A DNA stretch of 43,419 bases, from positions 1 through 43,419 of the forward strand of contig LJUX01000005.1 of assembly GCA_001304155.1 (NCBI GenBank), written 5' to 3'. This stretch comes from a candidate division Zixibacteria bacterium SM23_73_3 (GTDB lineage Bacteria > Zixibacteria > MSB-5A5 > SM1-73). Positions 25,758-33,863 of the stretch are shown piece after piece; position 1 is the stretch's first letter; every line of letters starts with the position of its first letter. The notes below the pieces were generated by a model, which ran no database searches, was not told where the DNA came from, and saw only the letters and a program-made list of their open reading frames with translations. The position numbers were made by a program, and so were the translations under genes.

Positions 25758-27569
25758 TTATACACTATGCTTTCCTTCTATTATCATGTTAAGCAGTTCT
25801 TCTACGATTTCTTTAAGCTCGTGATGTTCAGTACCTTTGTCTTCATATTTATCCATTTCTAAAATCTCGTCTACCGCCATATCATCAATAACTTTGATAA
25901 CATTTTTCCCGAATAACTTCTTCATATCTGTAAAGTCGGTATATTGTTGTAAGGTCTTGCCAGATTTTTGGATAGCCATTGGATGAAGATAATTTTCTAT
26001 CTCGCTTTTTCGAAGAATGAGGAAAATGCCTCCTTCGTTTTCACATTGTTTTTGCCAATTAAGTTTCCTTTGAGGAATGGTATCGGTTTGACTCTTTCGA
26101 TCGCTATCTACAATGGTAGCAAATCGCCGATTCAACCGTTTCATTGCTCTAATATCCATCCAACACTTAAGATTACTTCCCCCAACTGGAATAAATCCAA
26201 TTTTTTTGTCTTCAAAATTGGAACCAATATAGCCACCTTCTTTCAGTTTAGATGCTACTGTTTTCCAAAACATAATATCATCTTGGCCTTCAACGAAAAC
26301 ACACGCGTTATAGCCCGTTATCTGATCTGCCGGTTCAACACCGAGTTCCTCAGCAATTTCACTATTATCGAGTTCTGGGTGTTGAATTGCTCTGGCTATG
26401 CCTCCTTTTCGTATAATTAATGTTAAATCTTCTATCGGAGAAGCTCCAGCGAAAACAGGAGAATGAGAAGTGATAATGATCTGATATCCCAAATCTGCAA
26501 GTTGTCGAAAGGATTGAGTAAGTTCTCGTTGCAGACCAGGGTGCAAATCATTCTCTGGTTCTTCAATTCCAAAAATAAAATTAGCCGCTTTTTCTTCTTC
26601 TTTTTCAGCTAAATATTCAAAGAAAGCGACCATCAAGAGACGCCTTATTCCACTACCTCTTTTTTCAATTGGTTTATCAATACCATCATGATCTTTTCCA
26701 TAGATTTGGAGGGTTACAGCTTTATCCCATAAAAAAACAGGCTTGACTGTAAGAGCATCGATGTCATCAGTATGTCTTTTGAGTCTTTCAAATATTTTAT
26801 CAACTTCTCCTTGAAGTGATCTTTCTATAGCCCCAGCAAACTTACTCCTAGCATCGGTAACATCTGGCTGGTCTGCTGCGGTTTTGATTATTGGACGGAA
26901 TGGACTTTGGAAGGATGTTTCACTTACATCAGTTTTAGTCTCGGATTCAAATAGATCAAAATCTGGAAGAAGCGATTCAACACCTTTCCATAACTCATCC
27001 TTTGAAGAGAGTTTCAACTCATATTCCCCAATTTCTATTCCTCTTTCTTTAGCTTTTGCCCTTAAAGCCACCCGTTTACTTTTATTTGTTATTCCACGTC
27101 CGGCCTTTGCAACATCAATCTCCACCTTTTCACATCTCTTATTAAGTTCGGTTTCCTTCAGGTTTGCCAAACCCGCAAAGGTGTCATCTTGAAAGTCCTG
27201 TATAATGAGAGATATTCCAAAATTTGAAAGTTTATCATGGAGACACGTTTTCCGTATTCTTAGATGTCCATTCTGGTCAAGTAACATTTCATCTTTGAAT
27301 GTTGTTTCAATGCCTTCTTCTATCTCAATCTTTTCCGGAAACGATGTAAAGGCAATTTCAATTATCATATCTTCATTTGACGCTGCACTGTCATGAACAT
27401 CGCTTGGGTCAATTTTGGGTTTCTTTTCAAAGAATAATTGAATGGCTCGAAGAATGCTAGATTTACCGGTGTCATTTTTTCCAACTATTGTTGCTAATTG
27501 ACCGAGTCTTACATCTTCTAGCACCTTGAACGGACGATAATTTTTGACAGTAATACCATGTATTCTCAT
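25758..27569 (-). CDS. OLD-family AAA ATPase/TOPRIM nuclease
   Basis: A 603-residue overcoming-lysogenization-defect type nuclease. The N-terminal ABC-type ATPase has GKNDTGKSS (Walker A, about residue 31), a GSGIRRLL signature, IFGIEEPENDLHPG (Walker B) and TSHSPVF (H-loop). From about 425 a TOPRIM domain follows with FVEGQDDIMFW (catalytic Glu) and ATIVDSDRK (DxD). Such proteins nick or cut DNA and many act in anti-phage defence. No UvrD-like helicase adjoins it, so it matches stand-alone (class 1) OLD rather than Gabija. It is more AT-rich than neighbouring nrdR, suggesting acquisition by transfer. Its ATG overlaps the stop of a 33-codon ORF that begins on the nrdR stop. Confidence 0.92.
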   Translation of the reverse strand: MRIHGITVKNYRPFKVLEDVRLGQLATIVGKNDTGKSSILRAIQLFFEKKPKIDPSDVHDSAASNEDMIIEIAFTSFPEKIEIEEGIETTFKDEMLLDQNGHLRIRKTCLHDKLSNFGISLIIQDFQDDTFAGLANLKETELNKRCEKVEIDVAKAGRGITNKSKRVALRAKAKERGIEIGEYELKLSSKDELWKGVESLLPDFDLFESETKTDVSETSFQSPFRPIIKTAADQPDVTDARSKFAGAIERSLQGEVDKIFERLKRHTDDIDALTVKPVFLWDKAVTLQIYGKDHDGIDKPIEKRGSGIRRLLMVAFFEYLAEKEEEKAANFIFGIEEPENDLHPGLQRELTQSFRQLADLGYQIIITSHSPVFAGASPIEDLTLIIRKGGIARAIQHPELDNSEIAEELGVEPADQITGYNACVFVEGQDDIMFWKTVASKLKEGGYIGSNFEDKKIGFIPVGGSNLKCWMDIRAMKRLNRRFATIVDSDRKSQTDTIPQRKLNWQKQCENEGGIFLILRKSEIENYLHPMAIQKSGKTLQQYTDFTDMKKLFGKNVIKVIDDMAVDEILEMDKYEDKGTEHHELKEIVEELLNMIIEGKHSV

Positions 27570-27667
27570 CTTTTCTTCTTCTTCATTAAGTCGTTAACAC
27601 TATCATCAAAAACTCCAAACAACAATGTGGTGCAATACCATTCTTTATAATTGTTGTCTAATTTCAC
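27566..27667 (-). CDS. 33-residue ORF chaining nrdR to the OLD gene
   Basis: This short ORF starts with GTG on the nrdR stop (GTGA overlap) and ends with TGA on the OLD start (ATGA overlap). Its product contains NNYKEWYCTTLLFGVF, then DDSVNDLMKKKKR. The two exact 4-bp overlaps make a continuous chain of translation from nrdR to the nuclease. It may be a small accessory protein, a coupling leader, or the surviving C-terminus of a gene brought in with OLD. No homologue recognised. Confidence 0.5.
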   Translation of the reverse strand: MKLDNNYKEWYCTTLLFGVFDDSVNDLMKKKKR

Positions 27668-28113
27668 TTTAAAAGACCTTTCAGCTCATCCATAAATTCA
27701 TTTATGTCTTTGAACTTATGATATACCGAGGCGAATCGCACGTAAGCCACCTCATCCAGCTCCTTTAGCCTTCGCATTACCTCCTTACCCACTTCCTTAC
27801 TGGTTATCTCGGGCTTGGAGAGATTCTGCATTGTTTCCTCTATCTCATCCACAACAGAGGCGATCTTTTTGGAGCTGATGGGACGTTTTTTGCAAGCCAG
27901 CTCAATTCCTCTCTGAAGCTTCTGTCGGTCGAACGGCTCCCTTCTGCCATCGTTTTTAATTATGGTCAGGGAGACGTCCTCTACGTACTCATAGGTGGTA
28001 AAGCGCTTCTTACAGGATTCGCATTCCCTTCTTCTTCTGACCGATCTTCCATTTTGCGAGGTGCGCGAATCCACCACCCGATCTTTCTCGTGTCCACAAA
28101 AAGGGCATCTCAT
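27664..28113 (-). CDS. nrdR: Transcriptional repressor NrdR
   Basis: A 149-residue repressor of ribonucleotide reductase genes. It has an N-terminal zinc ribbon ([17 protein letters not shown] to [12 protein letters not shown]) and an ATP-cone domain (about 48-135) that senses ATP/dATP. Length and order are standard. Its ATG overlaps the stop of the dCMP deaminase gene by 4 bp, which fits a shared role in controlling deoxynucleotide supply. No clear NrdR-box pair was found in the window, so its targets probably lie elsewhere. Confidence 0.97.
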   Translation of the reverse strand: MRCPFCGHEKDRVVDSRTSQNGRSVRRRRECESCKKRFTTYEYVEDVSLTIIKNDGRREPFDRQKLQRGIELACKKRPISSKKIASVVDEIEETMQNLSKPEITSKEVGKEVMRRLKELDEVAYVRFASVYHKFKDINEFMDELKGLLK

Positions 28114-28634
28114 CTTGTTTTGCTTCTTCCTTTCACTTTGGATATTTTATCATCTTTATATATTTGTATTTTGATTTTCGCCTCTTTTAACATCTGGCTC
28201 GACATCTTGTCCGGATAGTTATTCTTGATCACAATCTTCCGTATTCCAGCGTTGATGATCAGTTTGGAGCACAAAATACACGGCTGAGTGGTGGAATACA
28301 TGGTGCTATCTTTGATGCTCACCCCGAACAGAGCTGCCTGAACAATGGCATTTTGCTCTGCATGCGTGGCTCGGCACAGCTCGTGCCTTTCTCCGGATGG
28401 AATCCTAAGCTTTTCCCTTAAGCAACCAATATCCAGACAATGCTTGAGTCCGGAGGGAGCACCATTGTAACCGGTTGCCAGAATCTTTTTGTCCTTGACA
28501 ATCACCGCCCCCACCTGTCTTCTCAGGCAGGTGGAGCGGGTTGCCGCCAACTCGGCAATGCCCATAAAGTATTCATCCCAGGAGGGGCGAACTTTTCTCC
28601 TTGTTGTATCTTTTTTCTTTTTTCGCAAGGTCAC
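28110..28634 (-). CDS. dCMP deaminase (ComEB type)
   Basis: A 174-residue zinc cytidine/deoxycytidylate deaminase that makes dUMP from dCMP for thymidylate synthesis. The zinc site is [11 protein letters not shown] with [14 protein letters not shown]. The extended segment with [24 protein letters not shown], shortened here, is typical of dCMP deaminases. The start is GTG at 28634 and the first dozen residues are lysine-rich. It is followed by nrdR with a 4-bp overlap and preceded by the SAM hydrolase gene by 15 bp. Confidence 0.93.
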   Translation of the reverse strand: MTLRKKKKDTTRRKVRPSWDEYFMGIAELAATRSTCLRRQVGAVIVKDKKILATGYNGAPSGLKHCLDIGCLREKLRIPSGERHELCRATHAEQNAIVQAALFGVSIKDSTMYSTTQPCILCSKLIINAGIRKIVIKNNYPDKMSSQMLKEAKIKIQIYKDDKISKVKGRSKTR

Positions 28635-28649
28635 ACTTTTTGCTTTACT

Positions 28650-29429
28650 CTAAAATATTATTCTTACCGTAGTGCCGATCTTTGATTTCAAAATCTTTTG
28701 AGCGCTTCCTCGATTTGCAGCAATCTCCAAGAATCCCGAACTCCCCACCAAAGCACCCACTTCTTTCTTCGGGATGTCAAAGTATGATTTAGCTATTCTT
28801 TTTATCTCTCTTTTTCCCACAGAGATCCTAACAACTCCTTTACCCTGCAGAAGCTCTGCACGGATATTGGTAATTAAATTTTCAAAATCATCTATATGAA
28901 TGATTTCTCCGGCCAAGCCTCTCTTTGATGATTTGGGCTCTGGAATGATCAACTTGTAGCATTCTTTTGCCGTTCGACCAAACTCCTTCGGGTTCACACC
29001 CAGGGAAAGATAAGCCGCCACCGGAGCAAAGATGTCTCTGGCATGAAAGGTTCTGGATAGCTGGGCTAAAAAATATTTCTTGTTGGAAAGAAGTATTATT
29101 TCTGCCATTCTTTCATTTTCATACACAAAGCTGAAGACCCCATTGTCAGGACCCACGAACAAGAAGTCTTCTGATTTTATCAGAAGTGGCTGACGCTGAC
29201 TTCCCACACCCGGATCGACGACTACCATGTGTACCGTATCCTTGGGAAAGAATCTATAAAAATTGTTCAAAGCAAACGCCCCGCCCAAAACGTTGAACGG
29301 TTCTATCTGGTGGGTGATATCTACTATCTCTACATCCGGGTTGATCCTTTTAATCACCCCTTTGACTGCTCCCGCATATCCGTCTTTTGTGCCAAAATCA
29401 GTAGTAAGTGTAATTATTGCTTTTTCCAT
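28650..29429 (-). CDS. SAM hydroxide adenosyltransferase (DUF62 family)
   Basis: A 259-residue member of the family that includes fluorinase and chlorinase, but of the common type that splits S-adenosylmethionine to adenosine and methionine using water. Marks are ITLTTDFGTKDGYAGAVKGVI cut at its ends, VDITHQIEPFNVLGGAFAL, VVVDPGVGSQRQPL and FVGPDNGVFS. It is the first gene of the run leading to dCMP deaminase, nrdR and OLD. Its physiological role is poorly understood. Confidence 0.92.
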   Translation of the reverse strand: MEKAIITLTTDFGTKDGYAGAVKGVIKRINPDVEIVDITHQIEPFNVLGGAFALNNFYRFFPKDTVHMVVVDPGVGSQRQPLLIKSEDFLFVGPDNGVFSFVYENERMAEIILLSNKKYFLAQLSRTFHARDIFAPVAAYLSLGVNPKEFGRTAKECYKLIIPEPKSSKRGLAGEIIHIDDFENLITNIRAELLQGKGVVRISVGKREIKRIAKSYFDIPKKEVGALVGSSGFLEIAANRGSAQKILKSKIGTTVRIIF

Positions 29430-29559
29430 TTACAAAAGTGTGAAAATCCCAAATAAACTAATGAATTGATGTTTTGCCTTCGACCAGTTAGCTCAATCCT
29501 CAGACATTACCAGAGCATGCACAATATTAAAAGCTTATGAAGAAATGGCAAGGATTTTC

Positions 29560-29982
29560 TTATGATAGGTCCAGCAAATTCAATCCGGTTTCCGGATCAG
29601 TTTTTCTTTCGATTTTTGTATCTGAGGGTATGATAAAAAATTCTCCCGTGGCAGAAACGGTAGCAGAAAAAAGGTGACCGAAATAAACTGTGCTAATGTT
29701 TGGTCCTCCAGCCGTAGCATGGACATGAACAAAAGGCTTTCCTTTTGAGTATGATATGGACCCGGTAACACTAAACTCTAAATCATCCGGAAAAGTTCTC
29801 TTTATATATTTTTTGTTGTCGGAGTCGAAATAACCTAAGGTTGCATCCTTAAAAGCACCCAGACCAAAGATAAAACCTCCCGAAATTTTTTGCTTCTCCA
29901 CAAAAGAAGATAATGAACTTATCACCTCTTCTCCTTTTACCAACCTCAACATAAAGCCATTTTGAATTTTCTTAAACTGCAT
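29560..29982 (-). CDS. PPC/DUF296-domain protein
   Basis: A 140-residue protein consisting of a single PPC (PD1-like) domain. It begins FMLRLVKGEEVISSLSSF, has the family segment SGGFIFGLGAFKDATLGYFD and ends after the metal-type motif PFVHVHATAGG and GEFFI. Plant homologues carry AT-hooks and bind DNA; bacterial stand-alone forms lack them and their function is unknown. It is monocistronic, flanked by about 130 bp downstream and 315 bp of repeat-rich DNA upstream. Confidence 0.88.
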   Translation of the reverse strand: MQFKKIQNGFMLRLVKGEEVISSLSSFVEKQKISGGFIFGLGAFKDATLGYFDSDNKKYIKRTFPDDLEFSVTGSISYSKGKPFVHVHATAGGPNISTVYFGHLFSATVSATGEFFIIPSDTKIERKTDPETGLNLLDLS

Positions 29983-30126
29983 CCATTCTCTCTAATGTAA
30001 ACACGTTTTCCATTAGCTGTCTGCTTAAAGTTCGGGAAGGTTTTCTGTTAGAAAGACCATACTGAGGGGACTATAAAAGCAAAATTTGAATGGGCAAATC
30101 GAGACTTCAAAACCTCAAAAGTTTTA

Positions 30127-30144
30127 GTTTGCCTGAAGGCAAAC
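30127..30144. repeat. 18-nt palindromic repeat
   Basis: GTTTGCCT-GA-AGGCAAAC followed by ACTCC and preceded by AGTTTTA. It is a member of the family at 30241, 33728 and 21880. Confidence 0.6.
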
Positions 30145-30240
30145 ACTCCAAACTGCACTTTGATCTGAAGTGTCAAGTCTCAAGATCCCGCGGACTTTAG
30201 CTTGCCCTTAAATTTTCTAAAAGACAACAGACTTTAACCT

Positions 30241-30258
30241 GTTCCCCTAAAGGGGAAC
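30241..30258. repeat. 18-nt palindromic repeat
   Basis: GTTCCCCT-AA-AGGGGAAC followed by ACTCC and preceded by ACTTTAACCT. The arm changes relative to the other copies are matched on both sides. Confidence 0.65.
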
Positions 30259-30297
30259 ACTCCCCATTACCATCTCCACGCATTTTTTCAAAAAGTC

Positions 30298-30615
30298 TCA
30301 TGCCGTCTCTTTTTCTATCCAGCTTAAGTATTTTTCAAATCCGGCTAAAATAGGTAAAGCTAAGATTTCCGGCACCTCATAACTGTGGAGTTCTGTAACT
30401 CTCTTTTTCAACCTTTCAAAACGCACATCCTTTGTCTTGGCGATGAGGAGAATTTCCTTCTCTGTGGAAACCTGACCTTTCCACCTAAAGGTTGACTTCA
30501 TTCCCCCGATCAGATTAACACAAGCCGCCAATCTCTCCTTTATCAGAGCGGAGGCAATCTTCTCCCCCTCTTTCTCCGATGAAGCGGTGATGAAAACTAA
30601 GATATAATCTGTCAC
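30298..30615 (-). CDS. cutA: CutA-family protein
   Basis: A 105-residue trimeric CutA1 protein, historically linked to divalent-cation tolerance. Conserved stretches are LAACVNLIGGMKSTFRWKG (end trimmed), TEKEILLIAKT, LHSYEVPEILALPI and YLSWI. It starts with GTG on the stop of the upstream gene (GTGA overlap), so the pair is co-translated. The real biochemical role of the family remains open. Confidence 0.95.
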   Translation of the reverse strand: MTDYILVFITASSEKEGEKIASALIKERLAACVNLIGGMKSTFRWKGQVSTEKEILLIAKTKDVRFERLKKRVTELHSYEVPEILALPILAGFEKYLSWIEKETA

Positions 30616-30917
30616 CTGTTGATTTTCCTTTTCAAGACTTTCTCAATTCGATTCACTTTGCCGGTCAACCTACTTTTAGCTCTCTTTCGATCATCGATGG
30701 TAATTACCATATATACCCGGTTACTCTCCTTCACCATATTGTCGCGGCATTTTTTAATTACTTTGAACACCCGATCCCAACTTCCTTCCACCACTGTGCT
30801 CATGGCGGAGGTACGATAGGGCAAACCACTTTTGTCCACAATGTCAATGGTCTTAGCTACATACTTGCTCACCGATTCTCCTTTATCTGTGGGAAAAATG
30901 CTGAAGGAAACTAACAT
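30612..30917 (-). CDS. Thiamine-binding-type protein (MTH1187/YkoF, DUF77)
   Basis: A 101-residue protein of the MTH1187/YqgV family, small ferredoxin-like-fold proteins shown in some members to bind thiamine. Marks are FPTDKGESVSKYVAKTIDIV, GLPYRTSAMSTVVEGSWD and FKVIKKC. AAGGAGG sits close before the ATG. It is co-translated with cutA; both encode small oligomeric proteins of uncertain physiological role. Confidence 0.88.
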   Translation of the reverse strand: MLVSFSIFPTDKGESVSKYVAKTIDIVDKSGLPYRTSAMSTVVEGSWDRVFKVIKKCRDNMVKESNRVYMVITIDDRKRAKSRLTGKVNRIEKVLKRKINR

Positions 30918-31020
30918 AAAATCCTCCTTTGTCTGCCTATATTTTTATTCCCAACAGAAGACCCAACAGATGAAACAGATGATTAAAACCACTATCTTTT
31001 CACGGCAAATCATTCCAGAC

Positions 31021-31042
31021 GAATCCGTTTGATCCGTTGATT
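31021..31042. repeat. CCGTTGA-type intergenic repeat
   Basis: GAATCCGTTTGATCCGTTGA: two short CCGTT units in tandem, upstream of the 30.9-kb gene and past the metE stop. It is related to the arrays at 20391, 33827 and 39721. Confidence 0.45.
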
Positions 31043-31067
31043 CCTCTTTTAAATCTGTTAGGATTTT

Positions 31068-32033
31068 TTATTCGATTCCCAGCTCCTCTTTTATCTCTAT
31101 GACTGCTTCCACCATAACTTTCAACTTTTCTTCTGCCTCCTCCGGCGTTCTGGTCTTAAGACCACAGTCTGGATCAATGTAAACCTTCTGGACGGGGAAA
31201 GCCCTTAAAGCTTTTCTTATATTCTCTTTCACCTCATCTTTCTTCTCGATAATGTGACTATGCACATCCAGAACTCCAACTGCTATCTCCTTGGTAAATT
31301 TTGGATGCTTGAATATCTCCAGATTAGAAAAATCACTGTTGGCGAATTCTAAATCCAGTTGATCCACTGCCAGATCAAGGATCCGGGGATACATAATCCT
31401 GAAATCACCATAGCAGATGTGAGAAATGGTTTTTGCACCTATTCCATCGGTGACGATCTTCATAGCCTCGATAGCCAGCTCGATTTCATCCGGGCGGGTG
31501 GAGATGGCGGGCTCATCAATTTGAATATACTCAGCGCCTGCTTTTTCCAAATCCACCACCTCCTTGTGTATCTCCTTTGCTAAAGCCAAAACCAGTTCTC
31601 TGCGATCAGGATAGTATTCGTTGAATGACCAATCACACATAGTGTAAGATCCAGTCAGCATTCCTTTAACTGGTTTTTCAGTCAAGCTCTGCGCATATTG
31701 AAACGTCTTCACCGTTATAGGCTTCTCTCTTTTCACTTCTCCTCTGACCACTGGCTTTCGATAGAATCTATTCCCATAAGATCGCACCAGACCGCTTATC
31801 CCAAATCCTTTCATCCTCTCTGCGAAGTAGGTGACCATATCTCCACGTTCCATCTCCCCATGAACCAGAATATCCAGCCCCACCCTCTCCTGAAGACGGA
31901 TACATTCCTCAGTTGCTTTCTTCTCCAATTGGGAAAGCTTTTCCTCTGAGATCTTACCTGAAGCAAACTCATTCCTGGCTTTAACCAAATAAGCCGGCTT
32001 GGGAAAACTTCCCACTGTGGTGGTTTGCAACAT
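31068..32033 (-). CDS. Core-type cobalamin-independent methionine synthase
   Basis: A 321-residue protein matching only the catalytic C-terminal half of MetE, as in archaeal-type enzymes. It transfers a methyl group to homocysteine. The zinc ligands are visible: SHICYGDF (H, C), the E in LDLEFANS, and DPDCGLKTR (C). QIDEPAIS and TTTVGSFPKP at the N-terminus are also typical. Core-type enzymes often use methylcobalamin proteins rather than folates as donor. It follows gcvPB after 174 bp that include a two-helix hairpin. No ribosome site is seen before the ATG. Confidence 0.9.
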   Translation of the reverse strand: MLQTTTVGSFPKPAYLVKARNEFASGKISEEKLSQLEKKATEECIRLQERVGLDILVHGEMERGDMVTYFAERMKGFGISGLVRSYGNRFYRKPVVRGEVKREKPITVKTFQYAQSLTEKPVKGMLTGSYTMCDWSFNEYYPDRRELVLALAKEIHKEVVDLEKAGAEYIQIDEPAISTRPDEIELAIEAMKIVTDGIGAKTISHICYGDFRIMYPRILDLAVDQLDLEFANSDFSNLEIFKHPKFTKEIAVGVLDVHSHIIEKKDEVKENIRKALRAFPVQKVYIDPDCGLKTRTPEEAEEKLKVMVEAVIEIKEELGIE

Positions 32034-32114
32034 TTCGGAACCAAGAGTTTTAAGGTTTAACTTCTATAGCAAAGGATCACGTTCGAGCGCCATTATCTTA
32101 TATATACGTGACAG

Positions 32115-32166
32115 GTTGCGGGCTAAGGGCTTGTTCTGAGGACCAAGCCGAAGGGTACCCCGCAAC
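32115..32166. repeat. Two-helix inverted repeat between gcvPB and metE
   Basis: Outer arms GTTGCGGG (32115-32122) and CCCGCAAC (32159-32166) enclose inner arms GGCTTG (32128-32133) and CAAGCC (32144-32149). It may be a terminator for gcvPB (no T-run), a regulatory hairpin in the metE leader, or a dispersed repeat; a short look-alike occurs near 13100. Confidence 0.5.
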
Positions 32167-32207
32167 AACGGCCAGATCAGAGGTACAGCTGCAGTACAGG
32201 GAAACAA

Positions 32208-33674
32208 CTACTCCTGTCTTTTCCATCTCACGTTCAATTCCCTCGCCGCTTTTCCGTCATCCAGACGGGTAACCGGGGTATTCTGCGGAGCAGACTTCAC
32301 AACCTCCGGATTTTCCTCCACCTCTTTGGCTATCTGAATCATAGCCTTTATGAACTCGTCCAAGCTCTCTTTACTTTCCGTCTCTGTGGGTTCTATCATC
32401 AAAGCTTCGGGAACGATCAAAGGAAAATAGACTGTGGGTGCATGCAGTCCAAAGTCTAAAAGCCTTTTGGCGATATCCAGAGTTTTCACCCCTTTTTCTC
32501 TTTGCTTCACCCCGGACAGGACGAACTCATGCTGGCAAACATCATCATAGGGAAGATTATAATAGTCTTTTAAGTTTTCTTTTAAATAATTAGCGTTGAT
32601 TATCGCATTTTCACTAACTTCCCTTAAGCCTTTTGCTCCAATCTGGCGAATGTAGGCGTAGGCTTTGACCATCACCCCGAAGTTTCCGTAGAAGCCATGC
32701 ATTCGTCCGATCGACAGAGGACGTTTGTAATCTAAATAGTATTCCGCCAAACTTTTTCTATTGATTCGTTTTGCCACCATAGGAACAGGCAAAAAGGGAG
32801 CTAAATTTTCCTTCACTCCTAACGGACCGGAACCGGGTCCTCCCCCCCCGTGAGGGGTGGAAAAAGTCTTGTGTAAATTGAAATGAACCACATCAAACCC
32901 CATATCTCCTGGTCTTGCTATCCCCATCATAGCATTAAGGTTAGCCCCATCCATATAAAGTAATGCTCCAGCATCACGCACCACTTTGGATATCTCCAAA
33001 ATTTGAGATTCAAACAGTCCCAAAGTATTGGGATTGGTGAGCATCAAAGCTGCCACCTCTTCACTCATCACTCTTTTTAATTCCTCCACATCCACCAGAC
33101 CCTTTTGGTTGGACTTAACCTGAATGGTAGAGAAACCGGCGGTGACCACAGAGGCGGGGTTGGTGCCGTGAGCGGAATCAGGTATTATCACCTTTGATCG
33201 GGGTTTTTTATTCCTCCTATGAAATGCATTGATCATCAAAAGACCGGTCAACTCACCGTGTGCACCTGCGGCTGGCTGTAGGGTGATTTGATCCATTCCA
33301 GCAATTTCCTTCAGATATTCCCCCAACTCGAACATCAAATTGAGAGCTCCCTGAAGGGTGTCTTCTGGTTGATAAGGATGAAGATTCAAGAATCTAGGGA
33401 GACGAGACAGGGTCTCGTTTATCTTGGGATTATATTTCATGGTGCATGAACCCAGAGGATAACACCCCTTATCCACGTGATGATTCAAAATGGAAAGCCT
33501 GATAAAGTGCCGGGCAACATCCACCTCACTCACTTCTGGCAGTGCCGGTGGATTCTCCCTCAATAATTTTTTAGGAATCAATTCCTCAACATCCCTTGCA
33601 GGCACATCCGCCAAAGGAAGTGAAAAACCTTTTCTTCCCGGCGAAGACAGTTCAAACAGCAATTTTTCGATCAT
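32208..33674 (-). CDS. gcvPB: Glycine dehydrogenase (decarboxylating) subunit 2
   Basis: A 488-residue PLP-dependent half of the two-subunit P-protein. It decarboxylates glycine and passes the aminomethyl group to lipoyl-GcvH. The PLP lysine lies in [20 protein letters not shown], with [13 protein letters not shown] and [10 protein letters not shown] as further family marks. CAGGAG lies 9 bp before the ATG. Between it and subunit 1 lie a TGA-containing thioredoxin-like lipoprotein gene and a zinc-ribbon gene, an unusual interruption. Confidence 0.96.
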   Translation of the reverse strand: MIEKLLFELSSPGRKGFSLPLADVPARDVEELIPKKLLRENPPALPEVSEVDVARHFIRLSILNHHVDKGCYPLGSCTMKYNPKINETLSRLPRFLNLHPYQPEDTLQGALNLMFELGEYLKEIAGMDQITLQPAAGAHGELTGLLMINAFHRRNKKPRSKVIIPDSAHGTNPASVVTAGFSTIQVKSNQKGLVDVEELKRVMSEEVAALMLTNPNTLGLFESQILEISKVVRDAGALLYMDGANLNAMMGIARPGDMGFDVVHFNLHKTFSTPHGGGGPGSGPLGVKENLAPFLPVPMVAKRINRKSLAEYYLDYKRPLSIGRMHGFYGNFGVMVKAYAYIRQIGAKGLREVSENAIINANYLKENLKDYYNLPYDDVCQHEFVLSGVKQREKGVKTLDIAKRLLDFGLHAPTVYFPLIVPEALMIEPTETESKESLDEFIKAMIQIAKEVEENPEVVKSAPQNTPVTRLDDGKAARELNVRWKRQE

Positions 33675-33727
33675 CTATCAAAACTCCTGGGGTGGAGGAA
33701 ACTTGACCAAACTTTAGCTTAACTAAA

Positions 33728-33745
33728 GTTCCGCTAAAGCGGAAC
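33728..33745. repeat. 18-nt palindromic repeat
   Basis: GTTCCGCT-AA-AGCGGAAC followed by ACTCC. Just upstream ACTTTAG and CTAAAGT make a second inverted pair. It lies between gcvPB and the thioredoxin-like gene. Confidence 0.65.
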
Positions 33746-33826
33746 ACTCCAATTAAAACAGATTATTAGCGCTTCTTCTCGCCCCCGCTTGAAAAATCAA
33801 TCTCCCCCCTTTACCGTATTCGTTCC

Positions 33827-33863
33827 ATCCGTTTGATCCGCTGACCGTTTAGTCCGTTGACCC
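33827..33863. repeat. CCGTT-type repeat array overlapping a gene end
   Basis: Units ATCCGTTTGATCCGCTGACC and TTTAGTCCGTTGACC run across the stop codon of the gene ending at 33849, so the repeat supplies its last residues (STD) and stop. Confidence 0.45.

Larger units (their letters stand above)
29983..30297. other. Repeat-rich intergenic stretch
   Basis: No ORF. It holds two 18-nt palindromic repeats (30127-30144 and 30241-30258) and what looks like a partial third (ACTTTAGCTTGCCC near 30194). A TTGACA on the minus strand near 30170 lacks a matching -10. Confidence 0.55.

Noticed and set aside
25758-27569. Gabija (GajA) assignment for the OLD-type nuclease
   Set aside because: No UvrD-like GajB helicase gene on either side; neighbours are tatC and nrdR.
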